From positions 62,001 through 126,000 of the forward strand of contig CAWBRU010000009.1 in NCBI GenBank assembly GCA_963791325.1: DNA of 64,000 nt. The letters are read 5' to 3'. Below are positions 1 to 8,614 of the stretch, in pieces. Position 1 is the stretch's first letter; every line of letters begins with the position of its first letter. The position numbers and the translations under genes were made by a program. The notes under the pieces were generated by a model. The model had not been told where the DNA came from. It saw only the letters and a program-made list of their open reading frames with translations, and made no database searches. This DNA is from JBEVJK01 sp963791325. Lineage in GTDB: Bacteria > Pseudomonadota > Alphaproteobacteria > Rhizobiales > Rhizobiaceae.

Positions 1-383
1 CGGGTATAGGCGCGCTTCACCGTGCCGGGGGTCGCCAGGACCGAGACGATGCCGGACCGGGTGCGCTCCGCCGCCGGCTTGATCGCCGGCACCGTGCCGA
101 CGAACGGCGTCTGCGGATAGGCCTCGCGCAGGGCGGCGAGCGCCAAGGTCGAGGCCGTGTTGCAGGAAATCACCACGAGCTCGGGCCCGTGCTCGTCGAT
201 CAGCCGGCCGCACAGCGCGATCAGGCGGCGGCAGAGCTCGTCCTCTGGCCAATCGCCATAGGGAAAGGCGGCGTCGTCGGCAACATAGACGAAGCGCCGC
301 TCCGGCAGCAGCACCCGTGTCTCGCGCAGCACCGTCAGGCCGCCGATGCCGGAATCCAACATCAGGATCGGCCGCTCAGTCAT
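1..383 (-). CDS. murI: Glutamate racemase MurI, N-terminal part (runs off the left edge)
   Basis: Interconverts L- and D-glutamate in the cytoplasm, supplying D-glutamate for peptidoglycan. The first 127 residues are present; the family is usually about 270. Visible signatures are DSGIGGLTV at residues 10-18, holding the first catalytic-site loop, and the ISCNTAST motif with the catalytic cysteine about residue 73. The second catalytic cysteine lies outside the window. The ATG is at 383 and overlaps the stop of the methyltransferase gene by 8 bases, so the two are probably translated in a coupled way. Confidence 0.9.
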   Translation of the reverse strand, partial: MTERPILMLDSGIGGLTVLRETRVLLPERRFVYVADDAAFPYGDWPEDELCRRLIALCGRLIDEHGPELVVISCNTASTLALAALREAYPQTPFVGTVPAIKPAAERTRSGIVSVLATPGTVKRAYT

Positions 384-1242
384 CCTCGTCCCCGCTGCCG
401 CCGTCCGGCGCCCGCTCCGTTCGGCCGCGGGCCGCCAGGCTGTCATCCCGGGCCTTGCGTGCCGGATAGCCGGCGCCGCGCGGCTCCTTCGGCGAAAAAT
501 AGTCGAGCGAGGCGACGACCCCGCGCAGCAGCTTGATCTCGGAGGCGCCGAACCCGGCCCGCGTCAGCACGGCGCGCAGATTGTCGACCATCTTCGGCTT
601 TTTTCCGGCCGGGCGAAAATAGCCGCGCGCCGCCAGCGCCGCTTCGAGATGGTCGAGCAGCCCGGTCAGTTCCGCCTTGGAGGCTGGCTCCAGGTGCGGC
701 CCGGCGAACGCCGTGTCGGTCTCGGCGGCGAGGCCGGATTTCATCCACTCATAGGCCATCAAAAGCACCGCCTGCGCGATATTGAGCGAGGCAAAGCCAG
801 GGTCCACGGGGAAGGTGGCGATCTCGTCGGCGCGGCTCACTTCGAGATTGTCGAGCCCGAAGCGTTCGCGCCCGAACAGGATCCCGGTGCTCACCCCCTG
901 CCCGGCCCGGCCGCGCAGCATGCGCGCCGCCTCGAGCGGGCTGCGCACCGCTTTGAAGCCGTCGCGCGGCCGGGCGGTGGTGGCGAAGACGAAGCCGAGA
1001 TCGGCGATCGCCGCCTCGAGGGTGTCGAACACCACGGCCGCGTCGATGACATGATCGGCCTTGCTGGCCGCCGCACGTGCCTTGTCGCTCGGCCAGCCGT
1101 CGCGCGGCGCAACCAGCCTGAGTTCCGCCAGCCCGAAATTGGCCATCGCCCGGGCGACCATGCCGATATTCTCGCCGAGCTGCGGCTCGACCAGGATGAT
1201 CGCTGGGCCGCGCAGCTTCGGGCCGGCTTCGCTGGCAGGCAT
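376..1242 (-). CDS. RNA 2'-O-methyltransferase, TrmH/TrmJ (SPOUT) family
   Basis: Predicted SAM-dependent 2'-O-ribose methyltransferase for tRNA or rRNA. The three SPOUT signatures are present: VEPQLGENIGMVARAM near the N-terminus, GRERFGLDN in the middle, and ASLNIAQAVLLMAYE forming the trefoil-knot cofactor loop. A ~100-residue C-terminal helical region (LLDHLEAALAARGYF) is typical of TrmJ-like members. I chose the ATG at 1242 (288 aa), preceded by an AAGGA-like site, because the 31 codons upstream (from 1335) do not resemble the family and run into the icd promoter. It is divergent from icd and coupled to murI downstream. Substrate is inferred only from family. Confidence 0.85.
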   Translation of the reverse strand: MPASEAGPKLRGPAIILVEPQLGENIGMVARAMANFGLAELRLVAPRDGWPSDKARAAASKADHVIDAAVVFDTLEAAIADLGFVFATTARPRDGFKAVRSPLEAARMLRGRAGQGVSTGILFGRERFGLDNLEVSRADEIATFPVDPGFASLNIAQAVLLMAYEWMKSGLAAETDTAFAGPHLEPASKAELTGLLDHLEAALAARGYFRPAGKKPKMVDNLRAVLTRAGFGASEIKLLRGVVASLDYFSPKEPRGAGYPARKARDDSLAARGRTERAPDGGSGDEDD

Positions 1243-1321
1243 GGTGGCTGGCCGTCCTTCGTTGCGATGGTGACGCCTGCCTGCCACATTGCGGCTGAAA
1301 AATGAAGCATTGGCAAAGCCG

Positions 1322-1350
1322 TTGGCGGGGTCCATCGCGGCTGCTATAGG
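1322..1350 (+). promoter_or_regulatory. Sigma-70-type promoter of icd
   Basis: TTGGCG (1322-1327), a 17-base spacer and TATAGG (1345-1350) lie 40 bases before the icd start, in the intergenic space between the divergent methyltransferase and icd genes. Found by eye, with good spacing and a good match to the consensus. Confidence 0.5.
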
Positions 1351-1390
1351 GGCCGCGGCCCACGAAAATCAGCGCAACGAGGCAGGTTCC

Positions 1391-2602
1391 ATGGCGAAGA
1401 TCAAGGTGCAGAATCCCGTCGTCGAGCTCGACGGCGACGAGATGACCCGCATCATCTGGAAGCTTATCAAGGACAAGCTGATCCATCCCTATCTCGACAT
1501 CGACCTGAAATACTTCGACCTCAGCATCGAGAACCGCGACGCCACCGGCGACCAGGTGACGATCGACGCCGCCAACGCCATCAAGACGGTCGGCGTCGGC
1601 GTCAAATGCGCGACCATCACCCCCGACGAGCAGCGCGTCGAGGAGTTCTCGCTCCGCAAGATGTGGAAGTCGCCCAACGGCACGATCCGCAACATCTTGG
1701 GCGGGGTGATCTTCCGCGAGCCGATCATCTGCAAGAACGTGCCTCGCCTGGTGCCGGGCTGGACCAAGCCGATCATCGTCGGCCGCCACGCCTTCGGCGA
1801 TCAGTATCGCGCCACCGATTTCCGCTTCCCCGGCAAGGGCAAGCTGTCGATCAAATTCGTCGGCGAAAATGGCGAGACCCAGGAATACGAGGTCTTTGAC
1901 GCGCCCGCCTCGGGGGTTGCGCTGGCCATGTACAATCTCGACGAGTTGATCCGAGAGTTCGCGCGGGCGTCGATGAACTACGGCCTGCAGCGCGGCTACC
2001 CGGTCTATCTGTCGACCAAGAACACCATCCTGAAAGCCTATGACGGCCGCTTCAAGGACATCTTCCAGGAGGTCTACGAGGCGGAGTTCGCCGGCCGCTT
2101 CAAGGAGCGCAAGATCTGGTACGAGCATCGGCTGATCGACGATATGGTGGCGTCAAGCCTGAAATGGTCCGGCGGCTATGTCTGGGCGTGCAAGAACTAC
2201 GATGGCGACGTCCAGTCCGATACGGTCGCGCAGGGCTTTGGCTCGCTCGGCCTGATGACGTCGGTGCTGATGACGCCGGACGGGCGCACGGTCGAGGCCG
2301 AAGCCGCTCACGGCACCGTCACCCGCCACTTCCGCCAGCATCAGCGCGGCGAGGAGACTTCGACCAATTCGATCGCCTCGATCTTTGCCTGGACCCGCGG
2401 GCTGGCGCATCGGGCCAAGCTCGACAACGCCCCGCAGCTGCAGAAATTCGCCGATACGCTGGAGAAGGTGTGCGTGGCGACGGTCGAGGCCGGCCACATG
2501 ACCAAGGACCTGGCGCTGCTCATCGGCCCGGATCAGCCGTGGCTGTCGACCACCGGTTTCCTCGACAAGATCGACGAGAATCTGCAGAAGGCGATGGCCT
2601 GA
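1391..2602 (+). CDS. icd: NADP-dependent isocitrate dehydrogenase (homodimeric, eukaryote-like type)
   Basis: Oxidative decarboxylation of isocitrate to 2-oxoglutarate with production of NADPH, in the TCA cycle. The 403-residue length and the sequence (VVELDGDEMTRIIW at residues 9-22, EAAHGTVTRHFRQHQ, TNSIASIFAWTRGL) match the type II, homodimeric IDH found in alphaproteobacteria and mitochondria, not the E. coli type. HGTVTRH is the cofactor-binding region characteristic of NADP-specific members. The ATG at 1391 follows GAGGCAGG. The gene is monocistronic and its 3' end faces the adenylate cyclase gene 49 bases away. Confidence 0.96.
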   Translation: MAKIKVQNPVVELDGDEMTRIIWKLIKDKLIHPYLDIDLKYFDLSIENRDATGDQVTIDAANAIKTVGVGVKCATITPDEQRVEEFSLRKMWKSPNGTIRNILGGVIFREPIICKNVPRLVPGWTKPIIVGRHAFGDQYRATDFRFPGKGKLSIKFVGENGETQEYEVFDAPASGVALAMYNLDELIREFARASMNYGLQRGYPVYLSTKNTILKAYDGRFKDIFQEVYEAEFAGRFKERKIWYEHRLIDDMVASSLKWSGGYVWACKNYDGDVQSDTVAQGFGSLGLMTSVLMTPDGRTVEAEAAHGTVTRHFRQHQRGEETSTNSIASIFAWTRGLAHRAKLDNAPQLQKFADTLEKVCVATVEAGHMTKDLALLIGPDQPWLSTTGFLDKIDENLQKAMA

Positions 2603-2651
2603 TCCGCCGCACCGTTTTTTCGAAACGCGAGGAAGGCGGCAACCGCAGGCT

Positions 2652-4505
2652 CTATGGCCGCCAGCTCCATACCGTCAGCGAGCCGGACCGGCCTCTGATG
2701 CGGGTCTGCAGCGGCCCCTCGAGCTCGCCCTCGCCGAAGGCGTCCTCGCCGGCCGCCGCCAGGAAATCGCCGCTCATGACCAGGTCCACCGACTGGGTCG
2801 CCGCCACCTCCATCAGCCGGCTGGCCACATTGACGGTGTCGCCGGTCGCGGTGATGTGCTGGTGCCCGGCACCGCCCAGCCGCGAAGCCACCGCCGGGCC
2901 GAAATGGGCGCCGAGCTTGAAGCCGATCCGCGCCGCCGTCGAGGACGGCAGCGTCGCGATCCAGGCGCGGGTGCGCGCCGTCAGCCGCATGGCGCAGCGC
3001 GCCGCGCGCCGGGCATCGTCGGCGGCCGGGTTCGGCAGGCCGAACAGGATCATCGCGCCGTCGCCGGCAAAGCCCGTGATCACCCCGCCGCAGGCGACCA
3101 CCTCCTCCGCCACCAGGCTCTGGAAGGTGTTGAGCAGTTCGCGCACCTGATTGGCGCCGAGCACCTCGCTGACGCCGGTGAAGCCGGAAAGGTCGATGAA
3201 CAGGACGGCCGCCTCGAGCCGCACGGGGGTTGCCAGGAAATCCGGGTGCCGGGTCAGATAGTCTCCCAGTCCGGGCGCCTGGAACTGGCTGAGCAAGGCG
3301 CTGCGGTCGGCGAAAAACACCGCCCGCCGCCGGTCGAGCCACAGCTCGACGGCGCCGAACAACGCCAGCGGCGGCACCGCGGCCGCCAGCGGCACGGCCA
3401 GGCTCAGCCAGATGCCGTGCGCGAACAGGGCCATGTTGAGTGCCAGCCAGCCCGCCAGAATGGCCGCAACGGCGACCAGCCCGGCCAGGCTTCGCCGCCA
3501 GGCGATCAGGCCGACCAGGATCGTCGGCAGGACAATGGCGGTTGCCGCGTCGGCCAGCCGCGTGCTCCGGTCGCGGCGCAGGCCATCGCCGGCCAGCAGA
3601 TGCGAGATCGCCGTCGAGACCACCTCGACGCCCGGCATCACCGGGTCGAACGGGGTCGGGAAGACGTCGCCGCCACCGGTGACGGTGGCGCCGATGACGA
3701 CCACCTTGCCGGCGATGGCGGACCGGTCGAGCCGGCCGGCCAGGACGTCGGCCGCGCTGAAGGTGGCAATGGTGCCGCGCGGGCCGTAAAAGCCGATCGG
3801 CAGGAGATGGCCGAGATCGGTGGGGATCCGGTGATCCGCAAGCACGACGTCGTCCTCGGCAATGGTCGGGTCCTGCCCGAGCGCCAGCGCGGCGGCCCGC
3901 AACACCAACGCCGCCTCGAGCCGATCGCCGGTCCGGAAGATCAGCGGCTGGAACCGCGGCGTGCCGCTCTGGTCGGTGGCGACGTTGACGATGCCCAGCG
4001 CGGCGGCATCGAGGAACGCGGCCTGGGGCAGCAGGAAGCTTTGAGCGACCGGCACGCTGTCGGCGGTGCGAGCCCCGCCGGCGACCCATTGGCGGCCGCC
4101 GGCGAACAGGGCAGCGCCGGCAATCACGCTGTTGCCGGCACCGAGGGCTGCCGCCAGCGCCTCGTCGCCGGCCGCCGGCCCCCGGTCGATCAGCAGCATG
4201 TCGAGCGCGATCGCCTTCGGCTGCAGCGCCCGCACGGCAGTCACCAGACCGGCCAGCGCGTCGCGCGGCAGCGGGTAGCCGCCTTCGCTCAGCACGGTCC
4301 GGTCGTCGATGGCCACGATGGCGACCACACCGGGCGGCGGGCGGCGCCCGCGCAGCACCATGCGGATGTCGGTCAGCGTCGCCTCGACGCGGTCAAGGAA
4401 CCAGGCTCTGCCGCCGACATGCTGGAGGCCGAGCGCGGCTCCCCAGGCACCGGCCAGGACGAGAGCGAGAAGCACAGGCAGGGCGCGCCTGCCCACGGCC
4501 GTCAC
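2652..4505 (-). CDS. CHASE2-domain adenylate cyclase (class III)
   Basis: Membrane cyclase of 617 residues predicted to make cAMP. It has an N-terminal membrane segment (about 8-28), an extracytoplasmic CHASE2 sensor domain (about 35-320), three hydrophobic segments (about 325-400), then a cytoplasmic cyclase domain (about 430-600). In the catalytic domain the two metal-binding aspartates are visible in LFIDLSGFTG and in FAGDGAMILFG. The TGDTVNVASRL motif carries the Asp typical of ATP (not GTP) use, plus the Asn and Arg that stabilise the transition state. All key catalytic residues are present. It starts with GTG at 4505, inside the stop of the FecR gene (GTGA overlap), so it is coupled to that periplasmic protein. 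The signal sensed is unknown. Confidence 0.88.
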   Translation of the reverse strand: MTAVGRRALPVLLALVLAGAWGAALGLQHVGGRAWFLDRVEATLTDIRMVLRGRRPPPGVVAIVAIDDRTVLSEGGYPLPRDALAGLVTAVRALQPKAIALDMLLIDRGPAAGDEALAAALGAGNSVIAGAALFAGGRQWVAGGARTADSVPVAQSFLLPQAAFLDAAALGIVNVATDQSGTPRFQPLIFRTGDRLEAALVLRAAALALGQDPTIAEDDVVLADHRIPTDLGHLLPIGFYGPRGTIATFSAADVLAGRLDRSAIAGKVVVIGATVTGGGDVFPTPFDPVMPGVEVVSTAISHLLAGDGLRRDRSTRLADAATAIVLPTILVGLIAWRRSLAGLVAVAAILAGWLALNMALFAHGIWLSLAVPLAAAVPPLALFGAVELWLDRRRAVFFADRSALLSQFQAPGLGDYLTRHPDFLATPVRLEAAVLFIDLSGFTGVSEVLGANQVRELLNTFQSLVAEEVVACGGVITGFAGDGAMILFGLPNPAADDARRAARCAMRLTARTRAWIATLPSSTAARIGFKLGAHFGPAVASRLGGAGHQHITATGDTVNVASRLMEVAATQSVDLVMSGDFLAAAGEDAFGEGELEGPLQTRIRGRSGSLTVWSWRP

Positions 4506-5032
4506 TGCCCGAGGCGCTCCAGCAGCGCATTGGCCCGGGCCCGCGACCAGCGTTTCACCGTCAGCGGCCCGCTGCCGGGATCGACATCGACCCCCTGGCC
4601 GACGCCGAGCGTCACCGGATGATGGCCGTCGAGGCGCTCGACATGGACGCTGCCGCGGACCACGAAGACGGAGGTCCGCGTTCCGGCGACGTCGACGGCC
4701 CAGCGGGTGCCGCGCACGGCCGCGATGGCTTGCGGGGTCAACACCTCGAAACCGGCCGCCGCTCCGTCCTGCGGGGCGTCGACGATGATCGCCTTGCTCA
4801 CCAGCGTCGCGGCGTCGACGATGCCGTTGCGGTCGCGGTCGAGCAGCGTGAATCGCGCCCCCGTTTCGCTGGTGATCGTGATGCCGGGGGGACAGCGCAA
4901 GATCTTACGCTGGGTGCCGCCGACCTGTTCCAGAACGCAGCCCGCCTGCCCTTGCGCCTGCGCCGTCTCGCCAAGCACAAGGAGAGAAATGAGAATGCTC
5001 GCACAAAGGATTGGACCGGACAGCAAGTTCAT
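4502..5032 (-). CDS. Secreted FecR-domain protein, partner of the CHASE2 cyclase
   Basis: 176 residues with a clear signal peptide (hydrophobic core ILCASILISLLVL, probable cleavage after AQA). A FecR-like domain follows: AAVRGTRWAVDVAGTRTSV, then FVVRGSVHVE, the usual beta-strand signature. Start chosen at ATG 5032, which has a GGGGGA Shine-Dalgarno; an in-frame upstream start would spoil the signal peptide. The stop overlaps the cyclase GTG by four bases. FecR-domain proteins next to CHASE2 cyclases are a recurrent pair, so a role in presenting a periplasmic signal to the CHASE2 domain is a reasonable inference. No FecI sigma factor or TonB receptor is nearby, so this is not an iron-dicitrate system. 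Confidence 0.75.
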   Translation of the reverse strand: MNLLSGPILCASILISLLVLGETAQAQGQAGCVLEQVGGTQRKILRCPPGITITSETGARFTLLDRDRNGIVDAATLVSKAIIVDAPQDGAAAGFEVLTPQAIAAVRGTRWAVDVAGTRTSVFVVRGSVHVERLDGHHPVTLGVGQGVDVDPGSGPLTVKRWSRARANALLERLGQ

Positions 5033-5425
5033 CACTTTTCCCCCGAAATGAACGCTCAAATCAGTCAAGCAACGGCAGCGGGGCTGGTTACAGCAGCTTA
5101 CCTGCTGCCGTCTCTACACCGCCGACGCAGCCCTCGTCAGGCCGCCATTTCTCGCAAATAGTGGGCGGCTTTGGAAGATCACGCAATGGCCTCAGCATGC
5201 CGGCTTGAGCCGCTCCCGTAATATTTTTCAATGACACGGTGTGTGACTTGCATCGCACTCTGAACCGCCTTTAGGTCGCCGGGTCCCAAGTTCCGCGTCC
5301 CTGTAAATCGAAGTCGGATCAGGTCCCTCGATGGAGGCGAGGTGGGCCGCTTGTCGAGCGGCGCAGGTCTATTATTTTGTTCTGCAGGCAACCGTTTCAG
5401 CCCCTATCAAAGATGGAGTTGTCTC
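5033..5425. other. Intergenic region between divergent FecR and HTH genes
   Basis: About 390 bases, less GC-rich than the flanks. It should hold the promoters of the FecR-cyclase pair and of the small HTH gene, but I see no convincing -35/-10 pair or operator. A 70-codon open frame on the minus strand (5179-5391) lacks a good ribosome site, has no recognisable domain, and overlaps the HTH gene leader, so I do not call it. Confidence 0.4.
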
Positions 5426-5668
5426 ATGTCCAATGCCGGTTCCAATCTTCCGCCTCACGAGGCCGTCGCCGCCGCTTTCGCGGCGGGAACCAACGCGCTC
5501 AAGGCACTGCGCGAATCGATCGGCTACAGCGTGGAGGATTTGGCCATTGCCTGCGGTTTGGCACGCAGCGAAATCGATGAGATCGAGAGCGGGCAGTCCG
5601 GCGACGCGGAGAAGCTTCACCGCATCGCGCGCTCGCTCAGCCTTCCCGAGAATATCTTTCAGCACTGA
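5426..5668 (+). CDS. Small helix-turn-helix (Xre-like) protein
   Basis: 80 residues. The second half is a lambda-repressor-like HTH: ALKALRESIGYSVEDLAIAC, then the turn GLARSEIDEIESG, then a closing helix KLHRIARSLSLPENIF. ATG at 5426 follows AGATGGAG with 7-base spacing; a longer upstream frame has no such site. It probably binds DNA as a small transcription regulator. It stands alone between divergent and convergent neighbours, so no target is suggested by context. Confidence 0.7.
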   Translation: MSNAGSNLPPHEAVAAAFAAGTNALKALRESIGYSVEDLAIACGLARSEIDEIESGQSGDAEKLHRIARSLSLPENIFQH

Positions 5669-5881
5669 AATTTTGAGCGCCCGCGGCTTTGCGGGATTTG
5701 CCGGCCTTTGCCGGAATGCCGATCAAGATGAAGCCGCGAGTGTGGGCCGCCGAGGCGAAATCGGCGGCCCCTTCAAGGCCGGCGGCGCGCGGCGATAGCG
5801 TCGGCGGCGGATCGCTCCTGGCACCCGACCGCACCCCCGCCGTCGATGCGACTTCCCGTTTTTGTGGCCGCCCGGAAAGGC

Positions 5882-6103
5882 TCAGCCGCGCGTCGACCGC
5901 CGCGGCGGGTGGCCGGCCTCGGCCTGCGCCAGCCCAGCCAGAACGCCCTGCAAGGCGTCGAGATCGACATAGAAGATCCGGGTCATTTCCGTGAGGAGCT
6001 GGTCGCCGTAAAGGCCTCTGGCCTCGAGCAGCTGGATCGACCGATCGATCTCGGCCGGATCGGTCAGGCGCCGCTTGGCGCTGTCATCGACCTGGAAACC
6101 CAT
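5882..6103 (-). CDS. Conserved small protein of unknown function
   Basis: 73 residues, rich in charged residues and predicted helical (DPAEIDRSIQLLEARGLYGD, then a second helix with FYVDLDALQGVLAGLAQAE). ATG 6103 is preceded by GGTGGAGGG at good distance; the frame continues upstream but without family-like sequence. No known domain recognised and no membrane segment. Confidence 0.55.
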   Translation of the reverse strand: MGFQVDDSAKRRLTDPAEIDRSIQLLEARGLYGDQLLTEMTRIFYVDLDALQGVLAGLAQAEAGHPPRRSTRG

Positions 6104-6314
6104 GCGCTGCCCTCCACCGGCCGACCCCCGACCCGCGAGCTTGCTTCGCCTGCGAACCCGCCCGCAAACCGGGCAGGGCATTCGGTCACTGGTAAAGCAC
6201 GCCTCCTGGCGATGAAATCTTGCCGATTCATCGCCGCCGCGCAAGATACCCCCGGTGGCAATAGGCTGCCGCAGGCTCAGGTGCCCGCCCCGCCGGTCGG
6301 CTCGTGCGCCCGCC

Positions 6315-7886
6315 TCAGATGCTGCCCTCCGACATCAGCTTGGCGATCGAATCGGCCTGCCGGATCGCCAGCGACACGATGGTGAGCGTCGGGTTCTCGG
6401 CGCCACCGGTGGTGAACTGGCTGCCGTCCGAGACGAACAGATTGCCGATGTCATGCGACTGGCCGAGCTTGTTGACGACCCCGTCGGCGGCCTTCTCGCT
6501 CATCCGGTTGGTGCCGAGATTGTGGGTCGAGGGATAGGGCGGGGTCGGGAAGGTGCGGGTCGCCCCGACCGCCTCGTAGAGCGCCTTCCCCTGACCATAG
6601 GCGTGGCTGCGCATGGCGACGTCGTTGGGATGATCGCTGAACCAGACGTCGGCGATCGGCAGGCCATGCTCGTCCTTGAGCGTCGGGTGGAGCTTCACCG
6701 CGTTCTTCTCCTGCGGCATGTCCTCGCCGACGATCCACATCCCGGCCATCGAATCGTAGCTGTCGAGGGCCGAGGTGAAGCCGCGGCCCCAGGCGCCGGG
6801 GTCGAGGAACGCCGCCAGGAAGGGCAGCCCGAGCGACAGCGTCTCCAGTTCATAGCCCCCGGCGAAGCCGCGCGAGGGATCGTGCCTGGCCTCGTCGCGG
6901 ATGATCCCGGCCATGATCGTGCCGCGGTAGAAATGCACCTTGCGGTCGAACACGGCATAGACCGAGCCGGTGGTGTGGCGCATGTAGTTCTTGCCGACCT
7001 GGCCGGATGAGTTGGCAAGCCCGTCCGGGAACTTGCCCGAAGCCGAGTTGAGCAGCAGCCGCGGGCTCTCGATCGAATTGCAGGCGACGCACACCGCCCG
7101 CGCTTTCTGGCTCTGCAGCTTGCCGTCCTTGTCGGCATAGACCACGGCCGTCACCTTGCCGTGATCGTCATGCTCGATCTTGACCGCGAAGGCGTTCGGC
7201 CGCACCTCCAGCTTGCCGGTTTGCTCGCCTTTCGGGATCTCGGTATAGAGCGTCGACCACTTGGCGCCCCATTTGCAGCCCTGGAAGCAGAAGCCGGTCT
7301 GCTGGCAGCCCATTCTGCCGTCACGTTCGGCGGAGTTGATGGCCATGTGGCCGGTGTTGCATTCCTTGTAGCCGAGCTTGTCGGCGCCGGCCTTGAATAC
7401 CTTGAAATTGTTGTTGCCGGGCAGGCCCTCGATGCCGTTGGTGCGGGTCACGCCCATCTTGTCCTCGGCCTTGGCATAGTAGGGCTCGAGCTCGGCCAGC
7501 GTCAGCGGCCAGTCGAGCAAATTGGCGCCCTCGATCTTGCCGTAATGGCTGGCCGCCTTGAACTCGTGGTCCTGCAGGCGCAGCGAGGCGCCGGCCCAAT
7601 GGGTCGTGGTGCCGCCGACGGCGCGCACGATCCAGGCCGGCAGGCCAGGGAAATCCTTGGCCACCCGCCAGTCGCCCGATGCGGTGCGCGGATCCGGCCA
7701 TGACAGCTGGGCGAAGCTGTCCCACTCATCGTTGATGAACTCGTCAAATTCGATGCGCGGCCCGGCTTCGAGCACCACCACGTCGATGCCCTTCTGGGCC
7801 AGCTCGTTGGCCAGCGTGCCGCCGCCGGCGCCAGATCCGATGATGACGACGACGCCGTCGTCGCTCAATTCATACTTCGCTGCCAT
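6315..7886 (-). CDS. GMC-family FAD oxidoreductase, gluconate 2-dehydrogenase flavoprotein-like
   Basis: 523 residues. The Rossmann FAD motif VVIIGSGAGGGTLANELA is at residues 13-30, followed by VVVLEAGP. The substrate-domain motif HNLGTNRMS and the terminal FAD-contact region SDGSQFTTGGAENPTLTIV are typical of the membrane-bound gluconate/sorbitol dehydrogenase branch of GMC enzymes. A Cys-rich segment (GCQQTGFCFQGCKWG) recalls that branch. Strong GGGAGG ribosome site before ATG 7886. It lies 43 bases downstream of the Tat-targeted small subunit, with which it should form a periplasm-facing dehydrogenase. No cytochrome c subunit follows, so the electron acceptor is unclear. Sugar substrate is inferred from family only. 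Confidence 0.82.
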   Translation of the reverse strand: MAAKYELSDDGVVVIIGSGAGGGTLANELAQKGIDVVVLEAGPRIEFDEFINDEWDSFAQLSWPDPRTASGDWRVAKDFPGLPAWIVRAVGGTTTHWAGASLRLQDHEFKAASHYGKIEGANLLDWPLTLAELEPYYAKAEDKMGVTRTNGIEGLPGNNNFKVFKAGADKLGYKECNTGHMAINSAERDGRMGCQQTGFCFQGCKWGAKWSTLYTEIPKGEQTGKLEVRPNAFAVKIEHDDHGKVTAVVYADKDGKLQSQKARAVCVACNSIESPRLLLNSASGKFPDGLANSSGQVGKNYMRHTTGSVYAVFDRKVHFYRGTIMAGIIRDEARHDPSRGFAGGYELETLSLGLPFLAAFLDPGAWGRGFTSALDSYDSMAGMWIVGEDMPQEKNAVKLHPTLKDEHGLPIADVWFSDHPNDVAMRSHAYGQGKALYEAVGATRTFPTPPYPSTHNLGTNRMSEKAADGVVNKLGQSHDIGNLFVSDGSQFTTGGAENPTLTIVSLAIRQADSIAKLMSEGSI

Positions 7887-7929
7887 GGTATCCTCCCGAG
7901 GCGCGTCCGTTGCCGGAACAATTCCAGGC

Positions 7930-8469
7930 TCAGAGCCAGTCGATGTCGTTGAAGCCGCGCGCGATGTAGCCGCCTTTGGAGTAGGATTCGCCCTCGTAGC
8001 CGAACAGCGGCCACAAATCCTTCTGGTTGTAGAGGCCGACCACCATGCCGCCGCGCACCGTTTGGAAGAACGGCGTGGCCTCGACCTGCTTGAGCAGGGC
8101 GACGCGGTCCGCCTCCCAGCCGAGCGCCGTGTAGCCGCCCGCGCCGGCGCGGCGGTCGAGGTCGGCGATGCCGTCCGCGATCAACGCCTTGTAGGCCGGG
8201 TCTTTGGCGGCTTTCTCGTCGTGGGCCTTCATCGCCACGGCATAGAAGCGGTCGGCGACGTGATCGTGCGGATAGATGTCGCGCGCCACGACGATCAGGG
8301 TGGCCATCTCCTCCGGCTTCAGCGCCGCGGTTTCCAGCCCCCACGCCTCTTGCCGGCTGAGCACGGCGCCGCCCGACACGACCAGCAGCGCGCCGGCGCC
8401 GATCACGGTGCCGCGCTTCAACAGCTCGCGCCGCGACAGCCCTTGCCGTCCCCTGTAGATGGTGACCAT
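7930..8469 (-). CDS. Tat-exported gluconate 2-dehydrogenase subunit 3-like protein
   Basis: 179 residues. The N-terminus carries a twin-arginine signal (LSRRELLKRG at residues 11-20, then the hydrophobic stretch TVIGAGALLVVSGGAVL). The remainder fits the gluconate dehydrogenase small subunit family (EMATLIVVARDIYPHD, FFQTVRGGMVVGLYN). In this family the small subunit carries the flavoprotein across the membrane by Tat. The ribosome site GGGAGGAACCG precedes ATG 8469. First gene of a two-gene operon with the GMC flavoprotein. Confidence 0.82.
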   Translation of the reverse strand: MVTIYRGRQGLSRRELLKRGTVIGAGALLVVSGGAVLSRQEAWGLETAALKPEEMATLIVVARDIYPHDHVADRFYAVAMKAHDEKAAKDPAYKALIADGIADLDRRAGAGGYTALGWEADRVALLKQVEATPFFQTVRGGMVVGLYNQKDLWPLFGYEGESYSKGGYIARGFNDIDWL

Positions 8470-8514
8470 CGGTTCCTCCCTTGCTTGCCCGGGCCGAGCC
8501 CGGGCTGGCTACGG

Positions 8515-8579
8515 CAATTCCTGGAAAGTGGACCGGCTTCCCCTGGTGGAATTGCGAAAAGAAACAGTGACCTGGAGCG
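8515..8579 (+). repeat. Dispersed Rhizobiales intergenic repeat, copy 1
   Basis: Matches the family seen at 17845, 28074 and 29337 in this window: CAATTCC, a GAAA..GTGGACCGG arm, a TGGAATTGCGAAAAG arm, then GTGACCTGGAGCG. The arms can pair into a hairpin. It lies in the space before the small dehydrogenase subunit gene. Confidence 0.65.
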
Positions 8580-8614
8580 AACCGCCGGTCCCCGGGGGAT
8601 CCGGCGGTACCGCC

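Noticed and set aside
346..1305. Long open frame antisense to the methyltransferase gene
   Set aside because: A high-GC shadow frame: no conserved sequence, and the minus strand has all SPOUT motifs.
4502..5032. FecIR-type iron-dicitrate regulation
   Set aside because: No ECF sigma factor or TonB receptor is nearby, and the FecR-domain protein is exported in full and coupled to a cyclase.
5179..5391. 70-codon gene on the minus strand before the HTH gene
   Set aside because: No Shine-Dalgarno, no recognisable domain, and it overlaps the leader of a better-supported gene.
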